Source: Alcaligenes faecalis (GTDB lineage: Bacteria > Pseudomonadota > Gammaproteobacteria > Burkholderiales > Burkholderiaceae_B). From it: a stretch of DNA of 64,000 nt. The translations under genes were made by a program, and so were the position numbers. The notes below the pieces were generated by a model that saw nothing but the letters and a program-made list of their open reading frames with translations, ran no database searches and was not told where the DNA came from. Numbering within the stretch: position 1 is the first letter of the stretch; every line of letters begins with the position of its first letter. Shown here piece by piece: positions 27,121 to 34,427 of this stretch. The stretch is from assembly GCF_009497775.1 (NCBI RefSeq), contig NZ_CP031012.1, forward strand, positions 3,313,235-3,377,234, in the 5' to 3' direction.

Positions 27121-27744
27121 TTAAACTCCAATCAACTTCATCGCCTCTTCACGCGTTGCCACAGTGGCGTACTTCTGACGCATGTCGAACAGGTTAGCCT
27201 CGTGTGGCCCAATCGCACGGTCACCCACGCAATCAGATACCACCAAGGGGCGGAAACCCAGTTGCATTGCATCAACCACGCTGGAACGCACGCAACCGCT
27301 AGTGACGGCACCGGCGACCAGCAGTGTTTGCACACCACGTTGAGTCAGCCACGCGGCCAAGGGTGTACCAAAGAAAGCCGAAGGCACATTCTTGCGAACG
27401 ATAAACTCACCGGGTGCAGGAGCCAGCTCCGGCACGATGTGGCTGTTGTGCGCGTCTTCGGTCAGACCCAACATGCCAGGGACTTTGATGCTGAAGATAT
27501 TGTTATCAGCACCATCGTCCGCATACACGATGCGAGTGTGAGCCACCGGCCAGCCCTGTTCACGCGCCGTTGCCAGCAACTTCTGCGTGTTCTCGATCGC
27601 CTCGGGAATATTGCCACCGCCAAACACCGCCGGATCAGCAAAACCATTCACCAGATCAATAATCAACAAGCCATACGGAGCTTTAGGCTCCAACGTCGAC
27701 CCAAACCCTTGTTGAGCGTAAACCGCCCCTTCATTCGTACTCAC
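27121..27744 (-). CDS. picF: maleamate amidohydrolase (isochorismatase family)
   Basis: An isochorismatase-fold hydrolase with the Asp-Lys-Cys triad visible as LLIIDLVNGF, VRKNVPSAFFG and VTSGCVRSS. NicF-like enzymes hydrolyse maleamate to maleate and ammonia. The start is placed at GTG 27744, which has GGAGG five bases upstream and overlaps the end of picD by 14 bases. A GTG at 27774 would add ten residues but lacks a ribosome-binding site. It is the last gene of the leftward picC-E-D-F operon. General annotation pipelines would call it a cysteine hydrolase; the neighbours give the substrate. Confidence 0.88.
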   Translation of the reverse strand: MSTNEGAVYAQQGFGSTLEPKAPYGLLIIDLVNGFADPAVFGGGNIPEAIENTQKLLATAREQGWPVAHTRIVYADDGADNNIFSIKVPGMLGLTEDAHNSHIVPELAPAPGEFIVRKNVPSAFFGTPLAAWLTQRGVQTLLVAGAVTSGCVRSSVVDAMQLGFRPLVVSDCVGDRAIGPHEANLFDMRQKYATVATREEAMKLIGV

Positions 27745-28783
27745 CAACGCCTCCGTCCAGTACTTTGCCGTCACGCACTACGGCGCGGCCATCCAGGCTG
27801 ACCGTGCAATTGCGCAAGGGGATGTCGATGTGACACGCCGTCGTACGATTGCCGCCTGCCTCGTTATTCGGGCCCAGGGAGAACAGGAAGTTGCCTTCGA
27901 ACGCACGAGCATCCATGCCAATGGTGTTCTCACGCGAGTACAGACCCAGCGTGGACCAATGACAACGCGGTTGCAGACCCCAGCCAATATGCGAGATAGC
28001 GTAGCCCTCTGGGTCATTGAAGGACTTCATGTATTCGTCCAGCAATTGCGCCTCAATGCCGCCTTCGATCTTCGTGGCATAACCATTCTCCACAGTCAGA
28101 ATAATCTGCTCGGAGGAATACTTTTTCTGCGGCAGCAGGATGTCGCCCTTGTCGATCACGATGGTGCCGTTGGTGCCCAACTCGTTCGGCCAGGTCAGCA
28201 CAAAACCGCTAGGCCAGTGATCCCAACGACCGGGCTCATCCACAAAGCCGTATTCACGAATCGCAGGAAACTCACCCAGCGGGCAACGCAGATTAGTGCC
28301 GGCAGGAGAGGTAATGCTCATTTCCTTGGCGGCCTTGATCAAAGCGGCGGCTGCGGTCACGCGTGCACGATCTGCTTCGGTTGGCACGGTGCGAACCAGA
28401 ATTTCGGGTGGCTCCACGGCCAACAGAATCTTGGTACCCGTCTTCAGAATGTCGATCTGCTCGGGCGAGAACAACAAGGTCATCAGGTCCAGAACCAGAT
28501 CGCTGGCTTTAAGCGCTGCAATCGCCGCCTCGTTACCAGTCAAAGGCGTCGTGCCCAGATAAGCCAAAGGATCCCGGCTCAGGGCCTTCTCTGCATTCAC
28601 AGGCAACAGATCCAGACGGTTCACCACCGCGCCCATGGATTGCGCCGCAATCTGCGCACACTGCATGGTTTGCTGATTCGTCGTGGAGCTGGTCAGCAAG
28701 GTCACGGTTTGACCTGCTTGCAGCTTGGACAGGCGCAGAACCTCTTGCCATGCTTCGATAAGTTGATAATCACTCACTGCCAT
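27731..28783 (-). CDS. picD: 2,5-dihydroxypyridine 5,6-dioxygenase (NicX-like)
   Basis: A 350-residue protein of the NicX family, an Fe(II) enzyme with a fold related to M29 leucyl aminopeptidases, which explains frequent aminopeptidase annotations. It opens 2,5-dihydroxypyridine to N-formylmaleamate. The length equals that of Pseudomonas putida NicX as remembered. Candidate metal ligands lie in the C-terminal half (SHIGWGLQPRC and CHIDIPLRN). ATG 28783 with AGGAG nine bases upstream is the start; a 29-residue upstream extension is not credible. The C-terminus overlaps picF, and an 83-base gap with a hairpin separates it from picE. Confidence 0.88.
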   Translation of the reverse strand: MAVSDYQLIEAWQEVLRLSKLQAGQTVTLLTSSTTNQQTMQCAQIAAQSMGAVVNRLDLLPVNAEKALSRDPLAYLGTTPLTGNEAAIAALKASDLVLDLMTLLFSPEQIDILKTGTKILLAVEPPEILVRTVPTEADRARVTAAAALIKAAKEMSITSPAGTNLRCPLGEFPAIREYGFVDEPGRWDHWPSGFVLTWPNELGTNGTIVIDKGDILLPQKKYSSEQIILTVENGYATKIEGGIEAQLLDEYMKSFNDPEGYAISHIGWGLQPRCHWSTLGLYSRENTIGMDARAFEGNFLFSLGPNNEAGGNRTTACHIDIPLRNCTVSLDGRAVVRDGKVLDGGVGEYE

Positions 28784-28838
28784 TTTGTCTCTCCTAGTGA
28801 GACACCTCGGCTTCAAACCGACATGCCTAATCACGACA

Positions 28839-28856
28839 GGGCCGCCGTGGCGGCCC
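28839..28856. other. intercistronic hairpin between picE and picD
   Basis: GGGCCGCC (28839-28846) and GGCGGCCC (28849-28856) form an 8-bp GC-rich stem in the only sizeable gap of the picCEDF operon. There is no T-run, so it is more likely an mRNA-stability or processing element than a terminator. Confidence 0.5.
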
Positions 28857-28866
28857 CTACTCAACA

Positions 28867-29691
28867 TCACACCAAGCGCTGGCCCAGGAAATCACCGAAG
28901 GCTTCGTAAAAGCCTGCTTCGTTATCCCAAGGAATCATGTGACCCGCATTGGGCACACGAACGTGCTGCACGCCAGCGGCCAGTTGCTGAATCTCGGCTA
29001 CATCTTCATCGCGCACCACGTCGCCACGCTCGGCGGTCATCAGCAAGGCGGGGACTTTCAGATGCGGGAAGTCAACGTGGATATCGTCAGTGTGGAAGCC
29101 TTCGAAACTGGCCAGAATCGCAGGCTCGTGGCAGGTGTGCAGCCACTGGGCACGCAACTGCAGTTGCTCTTCGGTCCAAGTCGGGCAGAACGCGCGCATG
29201 TCTTCAGCGGTACAACCCTTGCGAGCCATCGCCATGGAGTCCACATACCAAGGCAACTTGGAAGGATAGGCACGACGATCTGGGCCGGACACTGGCGGAT
29301 CAACCATGACCAGACGGTTCAGGCCATCGCTGTTCTTGTGAGCCGCACGCAAACCAATGCGCGCACCCATGGAGTGGCCGACCACGATGTAGTCTTTCAA
29401 ACCCAAGGCTTGAGCCAGTGCGATCAAGTCATCCGCCTGCGCATCCAGGCTGTAATCCATGCCTTCAGCTGCTTCACTCAAACCACGACCACGCACGTCC
29501 TGAATGTAGGTATCGAAGTGCTTGCCGAACTGCTCGCCCACAAAACCCCAGGTCACCGCCGGGCTGGTAATACCGGGAACGATGATGACGGCAGGGCGCT
29601 GATCGCGCCCACCGACGGAACCACCAAAACGCAGGTAATGCTGACGAATGCCATTAGCGTGCACATGAGCGCCGTACAAAAATGTGCTCAT
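28867..29691 (-). CDS. picE: N-formylmaleamate deformylase (alpha/beta hydrolase)
   Basis: A 274-residue alpha/beta hydrolase. The nucleophile elbow is GHSMGAR near residue 100, the oxyanion region is VPGITSPAVTW, and the catalytic His lies in NAGHMIPWDNE near the C-terminus. NicD-type enzymes release formate from N-formylmaleamate to give maleamate. ATG 29691 is the start: it lies two bases beyond the picC stop, with GGAG just upstream. The function follows from position between picC and picD and from resemblance to NicD. Confidence 0.9.
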   Translation of the reverse strand: MSTFLYGAHVHANGIRQHYLRFGGSVGGRDQRPAVIIVPGITSPAVTWGFVGEQFGKHFDTYIQDVRGRGLSEAAEGMDYSLDAQADDLIALAQALGLKDYIVVGHSMGARIGLRAAHKNSDGLNRLVMVDPPVSGPDRRAYPSKLPWYVDSMAMARKGCTAEDMRAFCPTWTEEQLQLRAQWLHTCHEPAILASFEGFHTDDIHVDFPHLKVPALLMTAERGDVVRDEDVAEIQQLAAGVQHVRVPNAGHMIPWDNEAGFYEAFGDFLGQRLV

Positions 29692-29693
29692 GC

Positions 29694-30665
29694 TCAGCTC
29701 CGGTCCAGCTTGAACAGACGGGCAGCGTTGCCGTAGCACACCAACTCGCGTGTCTTGTCATCCATAGGCGCTGCTTCGATGAAATCTGCCGCCAGCTCAG
29801 TGGATTCGTAAGGGTAGTCCACCGAGAACAGCACGGCTTCAGCACCCATTTCACCAATCGCACCCATCAAGGTCGGGGCGGAACAGACACCTGATGTGGT
29901 GATCAGAATATTGCTGCCGATGTACTCGGATGGCTTGCGCTTCAAGGTGACACCGTGCGGGTAGACCGCAAAACGGCTGTCGTAGCGCCAGCGCTGGAAT
30001 GGTAGGCCTTCGCCCATATGGCCCAACACCAGCTTCACGTCCGGACAACGATCAAACACACCACCGAACAACATGCGCAGCGCGTGGGTGCCGGTTTCTA
30101 CACCCCAGCCCCAGGTCGCGCCCATCAGCTCCGGGTGGCCCGTGTAAGCGTGTGGCATTTCGTAGGCGTCGAACGGATGCAGATAAAACGGCACATCCAG
30201 CTTCTGCACGGTTTCCCAGAAGGCATCATATTCGCGGCCGTCGTAGTACACGCCATGCGTGTGACCGTTAACCAACGCGCCCTTCAAGCCCAGATCCTGC
30301 ACCGCGCGCGTCAGTTCTTGTGCTGCGGCAGCCGGGTCCTGCATGGGCAAAGTGGCAAAGCCGCCCAGGCGATCGGGATGGCGGGCAATTTGCTGCGCCA
30401 GGAAATCATTGTTCTGACGTGAACGCTCGATAGCGACGGACACATCCTTTTCCACCTGTACCCCAGGGCCGGTCTGCGACAGCACGACGTACTCGATACC
30501 GGCACGATCCATCACCTCCAGACGCTGCGCGTCGAAGTCATGCAAACGAGCCATCAGTTCACGCGCGTCGGCACTGTCAATATGTTTGACAAAGGCCTTG
30601 GAATAATCCTCAAAGCCAACGGCGTTGAAGTGCTCCTCCAGTGCTATTTTTTTAATACGTTTCAC
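29694..30665 (-). CDS. picC: 3,6-dihydroxypicolinate decarboxylase (amidohydrolase-2 family)
   Basis: A 323-residue member of the ACMSD/gamma-resorcylate decarboxylase family. The metal-site pattern is complete: ALEEHF at residues 8-13, YLHPFD near residue 170, LGHMGE near residue 222 and SVDYPYES near residue 292. These enzymes remove aromatic carboxyl groups without oxygen or an organic cofactor. In the published pathway PicC turns 3,6-dihydroxypicolinate into 2,5-dihydroxypyridine. This gene is what separates a picolinate cluster from a nicotinate (nic) cluster. It is the first gene of the leftward operon, divergent from picR. Confidence 0.92.
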   Translation of the reverse strand: MKRIKKIALEEHFNAVGFEDYSKAFVKHIDSADARELMARLHDFDAQRLEVMDRAGIEYVVLSQTGPGVQVEKDVSVAIERSRQNNDFLAQQIARHPDRLGGFATLPMQDPAAAAQELTRAVQDLGLKGALVNGHTHGVYYDGREYDAFWETVQKLDVPFYLHPFDAYEMPHAYTGHPELMGATWGWGVETGTHALRMLFGGVFDRCPDVKLVLGHMGEGLPFQRWRYDSRFAVYPHGVTLKRKPSEYIGSNILITTSGVCSAPTLMGAIGEMGAEAVLFSVDYPYESTELAADFIEAAPMDDKTRELVCYGNAARLFKLDRS

Positions 30666-30729
30666 CGTAAATTTTCCCTAAATTATTGATTTACATAAGG
30701 TCAATCGTTTGACCCCCCAACAATATCTA

Positions 30730-30760
30730 TCAGTATGCTGATTATTATTGTTTTCAGCAA
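30730..30760 (-). promoter_or_regulatory. picC promoter with PicR operator
   Basis: The palindrome TCAGTATGCTGA (30730-30741) fits TCAG-N4-CTNN with full symmetry. On the minus strand it contains CATACT (30732-30737), 17 bases after TTGCTG (30755-30760), giving a -35/-10 pair for picC. For picR on the plus strand TATACT at 30775-30780 is a likely -10, with the weak hexamer TTTCAG at 30752 as its -35. The predicted picR leader is then about 170 bases. Confidence 0.75.
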
Positions 30761-30955
30761 GTCGGGAAATCACATATACTTTGGGGCGTGGACAGCGCCT
30801 GTAGACAAGACTACAAATCAGAAATCGGGGCTTCTGTTCACGTTAGCGTAGCCCTGCTTTCCTTGTAGACGCCGACCTTGCAGCCGTACCCTTTGCAGGT
30901 CGTCCCGCTTTCAGTGTGCTGCCTTTTTGGCAACAGGCTGAAAGCCACTCAATCG

Positions 30956-31516
30956 ATGACTGACTTATCCATGAAGAATCACGCCGAGCTAAAGCAAGAA
31001 GAACGACTGGAAGCCGACGAGGCCGAAATCCTGGGTCCAGTGGAAGAAGAAAATGCCGAGCTGTATCGACGCAAACTGTGGTCCCGGCCTGGTTTTCTGG
31101 TTCGCCGTCTTAACCAGATTCACTACGCCATGTTTTACGAGGAGTGCAAAAGTGACCTCACCCCTGTCCAGCACGGTGTCCTGTCCGTGTTGATGGGTTC
31201 ACCCTGGTTGGATCAAACCACGATCGGCTACGAGCTGGGGCTGGATCGCACCACCTCGGCCGATGTCATCCGCAGGCTGGAGGAAAAGGGGTTGCTGGGG
31301 CGTCGTATCAACCCCGAAGACCGCCGCTCTCGCCAGACCTACATCACCGAAGCAGGACTGGCGGCGATGAAGGAGATCAGTACTGGCATGAACCGCGCCC
31401 AGGAACGACTGCTGGACCCACTGACCGCCAAGCAGCGTCAAACTTTTATGACCATGCTGACGCGCGTGGTGGAGCACAACAACCAATATGGTCGTGCTGC
31501 CCTGAAAAACATGTGA
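30956..31516 (+). CDS. picR: MarR-family repressor of the pic cluster
   Basis: A 186-residue MarR protein: a charged N-terminal helix, then LTPVQHGVLSVL, the recognition region IGYELGLDRTTSADVIRRLEEKGLL and the wing NPEDRRSRQTYITEAG. In A. faecalis JQ135 PicR represses the cluster, and 6-hydroxypicolinate releases it. Start choice is uncertain: ATG 30956 and ATG 30971 are both possible and neither has a good ribosome-binding site; the frame continues upstream to 30878. It diverges from picC across the operator at 30730. Its stop lies just before a hairpin shared with the converging ABC transporter gene. Confidence 0.88.
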   Translation: MTDLSMKNHAELKQEERLEADEAEILGPVEEENAELYRRKLWSRPGFLVRRLNQIHYAMFYEECKSDLTPVQHGVLSVLMGSPWLDQTTIGYELGLDRTTSADVIRRLEEKGLLGRRINPEDRRSRQTYITEAGLAAMKEISTGMNRAQERLLDPLTAKQRQTFMTMLTRVVEHNNQYGRAALKNM

Positions 31517-31522
31517 GAAGCT

Positions 31523-31543
31523 CGGGGGGCCTCAGGCCCCTCG
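31523..31543. terminator. hairpin between converging picR and ABC ATPase genes
   Basis: A GC-rich stem of nine pairs, one of them G-T (31523-31531 with 31535-31543), with a 3-base loop and no T-run. It covers the stop codon of the leftward ATPase gene. It may act as a weak two-way terminator. Confidence 0.5.
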
Positions 31544-32299
31544 CGCATACCAATCCGGTAGTTCAAAGGCATGCGCTGGCAGTTGGTACAGCTGGCGCAA
31601 ACTGGCCTGACTAAGCATGTCGCGGGGCTGTCCCTGCGCCAATATGCCCCCATCCCGGTACAAGATCACCCAGTCCGCCACGCGGGCCGCATGTTCGGGT
31701 TGATGCGTACACAAGAGCACACCCAAACCTTCCTGACGCAAGTGTGAGACCTGATCCAGCACGCGTAATTGATTCGCGAAGTCCAGGCTGGAGGCGGGTT
31801 CATCCATGATCAAGAACTGCGAACGCTGCGCCAAGGCACGTGCTATCACGCACAGCTGGCGCTCTCCACCGCTGATCTGATCAATACGTTTTTGAGCCAG
31901 TTGCCCTATGCCCAAACGCTCCAGGCAAACGCCTACCCATTGCCGATCTGCCGCACTCGGTTGGGTGTACCAGGCCAGCTCACTGGCGCAACCCAGCAAG
32001 ACCCATTGCTCTACCGTAAAGGCAAAGGCCGACTCCTGCGCTTGCGGTACATAGGCCAGCTGTCTGGCCAGGGCACGCGCACTCCATTGCCCCAGGGGCT
32101 TGCCCTGCACCTTCACCTGCCCTTTTAAAGGCGGCTGCAGGCCCAACAAGGTGCGTAGCAAGGTGGACTTACCGCTGCCATTGGGTCCGAGCAAACAGAC
32201 GACCTGCCCGGTCTGCACACGCAGATTCAAATTGCTGGCGACTTGCTTGCGCCCGTAGCCTACAGCCAGATCAATCGCTTCCAAGCCTTGTTCGCTCAT
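31532..32299 (-). CDS. ABC transporter ATP-binding protein (FecE/FepC class)
   Basis: A 255-residue ATPase with Walker A GPNGSGKST near residue 35, signature ISGGERQL near residue 140 and Walker B FLIMDEPASSLD near residue 160. It belongs to importers for ferric siderophores, heme and cobalamin. ATG 32299 overlaps the permease stop by four bases; a longer upstream frame has no matching domain. It is the last gene of a four-gene uptake operon. Confidence 0.92.
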   Translation of the reverse strand: MSEQGLEAIDLAVGYGRKQVASNLNLRVQTGQVVCLLGPNGSGKSTLLRTLLGLQPPLKGQVKVQGKPLGQWSARALARQLAYVPQAQESAFAFTVEQWVLLGCASELAWYTQPSAADRQWVGVCLERLGIGQLAQKRIDQISGGERQLCVIARALAQRSQFLIMDEPASSLDFANQLRVLDQVSHLRQEGLGVLLCTHQPEHAARVADWVILYRDGGILAQGQPRDMLSQASLRQLYQLPAHAFELPDWYARGA

Positions 32300-33312
32300 C
32301 GCTGCCTCGCACCACGAGCCAGCAACAGCAAGAAGCCGGGAGCACCCACCAAGGCCGTCAGCACGCCCAAGGGCAATTCCAGCGTGCCTATGCTGCGTGC
32401 CAAGGTATCGGTTAACAAGAGAAAGGCGGCGCCCACCAACAAGCAGACGGGCAATAGACGGGAGAAGTCCGGGCCAACCAATAAACGGGCCGCGTGCGGG
32501 ATCAACAAACCGACCCAACCAATAATGCCTGCCAGGGCCACGCACACCGCCGTCATCAAGGTCGCGCAAACGATCAGCAGGCAACGCAAGGCGGAGACGG
32601 GCATGCCCAGGGAGCGGGCCTCGTCATCTTGCAGCGCCAGGACATTGATACGCCAACGCAAGAGCCATACAGGGACGATGCACGCCAACACCATCATCGC
32701 GGCGGGCCAGACTTCGTAAGAGCGCACAGCACTTAACCCACCCAGCAACCAGAAGGTCATGGAAGGCAATTGGGAATATGGATCAGCCAGGATCTTGATC
32801 AGCGACAAGGCTGCACCCAGCAAGGTGCCAACCGCCATCCCGGCAAGAACCAGAATCAGAATGGGTGGATGATGGCGCAGCATGCGCGCCAGACTCAAGA
32901 CAATGCCCACTGCCAGCAGGCCGCCCACAAAGGCTGCCATCTGTACGCCGAACAAGGAGAAATTCAAATAGATGGCCAGAATCGCCCCCAGGCCTGCGCC
33001 CGAGGACACGCCCAGAATATCGGGTGAAACCAGTGGATTGCGAAACATGGTTTGATACGCCGCGCCTGCGGTCGAGAGCGCCGCCCCCACCAGCAAAGCC
33101 GCTGCAATACGTGGCAGACGTAGATCCCAGACCACGCGCACGGCCTGATTCTGCCCCGCTTCCGGGTCGCTACCAAAACCGGCGGCCAAGGCACGCAGCA
33201 CTTCTGTCCCGGACAAGGGATACGCCCCCTGCCCCAAGGCAAACACCACCAGTACGGCCAGAATCAGCCCCAGCAAAAGCAGCAATAGCCCGTAGGGCAA
33301 ATTGGCTTTCAT
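32296..33312 (-). CDS. ABC transporter permease (FecCD family)
   Basis: A 338-residue permease with about ten membrane helices and FecCD hallmarks such as LRLPRIAAALLVGAALSTAG near residue 68 and RNPLVSPDILGVSSGAGLGA near residue 92. It forms a homodimeric channel for a metal chelate or cobalamin-like ligand. It overlaps the binding-protein gene by four bases and the ATPase gene by four bases. Confidence 0.93.
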   Translation of the reverse strand: MKANLPYGLLLLLLGLILAVLVVFALGQGAYPLSGTEVLRALAAGFGSDPEAGQNQAVRVVWDLRLPRIAAALLVGAALSTAGAAYQTMFRNPLVSPDILGVSSGAGLGAILAIYLNFSLFGVQMAAFVGGLLAVGIVLSLARMLRHHPPILILVLAGMAVGTLLGAALSLIKILADPYSQLPSMTFWLLGGLSAVRSYEVWPAAMMVLACIVPVWLLRWRINVLALQDDEARSLGMPVSALRCLLIVCATLMTAVCVALAGIIGWVGLLIPHAARLLVGPDFSRLLPVCLLVGAAFLLLTDTLARSIGTLELPLGVLTALVGAPGFLLLLARGARQR

Positions 33313-34388
33313 GCGCCTTGCTGCGAACCCAGCGGGTCCAGCCCTTGTACCAATCGCTTAACTTGCGCCTCGTCCAAGGACATGCCGTAAAAGGCCGAGT
33401 AAAACTCCTGCAGCTCTGCATACATACGTGGCATGGCCGCGCTGCCTTCCAACAAGGCATTCAGCCAGATCACACCGGCCAGACGATTGATTCCCGGCGG
33501 GCCATCCAGCCAACCAAAGGGCAAGGCAGGCACGCGATACAAGCGCCCTTCCTTCACCGCTTTGAGCTGATTCCACGGAGCCTGGGTACGGGCCAGTTCA
33601 AAGAAAGCATCATCCTGGGCAAACAGAATGTCCGGATCCCAGGCCAATAATTGTTCGTAGGAAATACGGCCCAGGCGATTATCGGTTTTCTCATCACCCA
33701 TTACCGTCAGGCCGCAAAGCCGCAGCACCTCAGTATGAATGGATTGGCCCATGCCGGTTTCCAGACCATCGTTACCGCGTGCCAAATAGGCCTTCAAACC
33801 TTTGGCTCGGGGGCTGGCAGCCTGATGGGCGGTATCCAGAATAGCTTGTGCGCGCAAGGCCAATTGCTGGCCGCGCTCGGCCTGCCCCAGAATATGCCCC
33901 GCTTGGCGTAACTGCGCCGGGCTGTCGTTCAGGCGACCATCCAGCAAGACATAAGGCACGCCCGTCTGCTCCTGCACGGACTTGGCGGCTGACTCGTAAT
34001 AGGGATTCACATCGCCTATATCCACCACCATATCGGGCTTTAGAGCCAGCAGGCTTTCCAGGGACAAGGTACTGCCCCGACCGGCCAGACGGCCAAGATA
34101 CGGTAAGGAAAAACCAGCGGCCTCCATCATGCTGCGTGCAGCAGGAGCCAGCTGAAAAGGCCAACCTGACAGCGTGTGGGGTGCCAGGCAATACACCAGC
34201 ACCGAAGCGGGCGGACCGGCTGCCACCACCCGCCCAACATGGGCCGGATCGGGCAATTTACCCGCCACGCTGATATGCAGATTGATCGGGGCGCTGGCTC
34301 CCGCCTGCTCAGGCCGAGCCAGCAAACGGGCATGAGGCGCCAAAGCCGGCAGTGCCGCCAAGGCACGCAATATGTCACGACGCTTCAT
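33309..34388 (-). CDS. periplasmic binding protein of a siderophore/metal-type ABC importer
   Basis: A 359-residue class III binding protein (Fe-siderophore/TroA-like fold). The N-terminus MKRRDILRALAALPALAPHA resembles a Tat-type signal. The body contains SLESLLALKPDMVVDIGD and a long linking helix rich in Ala and Gln (about residues 160-195), as in FecB/BtuF proteins. The ligand cannot be read from the sequence. It is encoded 39 bases downstream of the TonB receptor gene and is coupled to the permease gene. Confidence 0.87.
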   Translation of the reverse strand: MKRRDILRALAALPALAPHARLLARPEQAGASAPINLHISVAGKLPDPAHVGRVVAAGPPASVLVYCLAPHTLSGWPFQLAPAARSMMEAAGFSLPYLGRLAGRGSTLSLESLLALKPDMVVDIGDVNPYYESAAKSVQEQTGVPYVLLDGRLNDSPAQLRQAGHILGQAERGQQLALRAQAILDTAHQAASPRAKGLKAYLARGNDGLETGMGQSIHTEVLRLCGLTVMGDEKTDNRLGRISYEQLLAWDPDILFAQDDAFFELARTQAPWNQLKAVKEGRLYRVPALPFGWLDGPPGINRLAGVIWLNALLEGSAAMPRMYAELQEFYSAFYGMSLDEAQVKRLVQGLDPLGSQQGA

Positions 34389-34427
34389 CCCGCCCTTCCT
34401 CTTTTAACTGCCAATAACAGCACGGCT

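Noticed and set aside
27731..28783. Leucyl aminopeptidase
   Set aside because: Similarity is to the M29-like fold only; the context identifies a NicX-type dihydroxypyridine dioxygenase.
27121..31516. Nicotinate (nic) degradation cluster
   Set aside because: The ring-opening enzymes resemble NicX, NicD and NicF, but the amidohydrolase decarboxylase PicC and the Rieske oxygenase are not part of the nicotinate route. Order and operators match the pic cluster.
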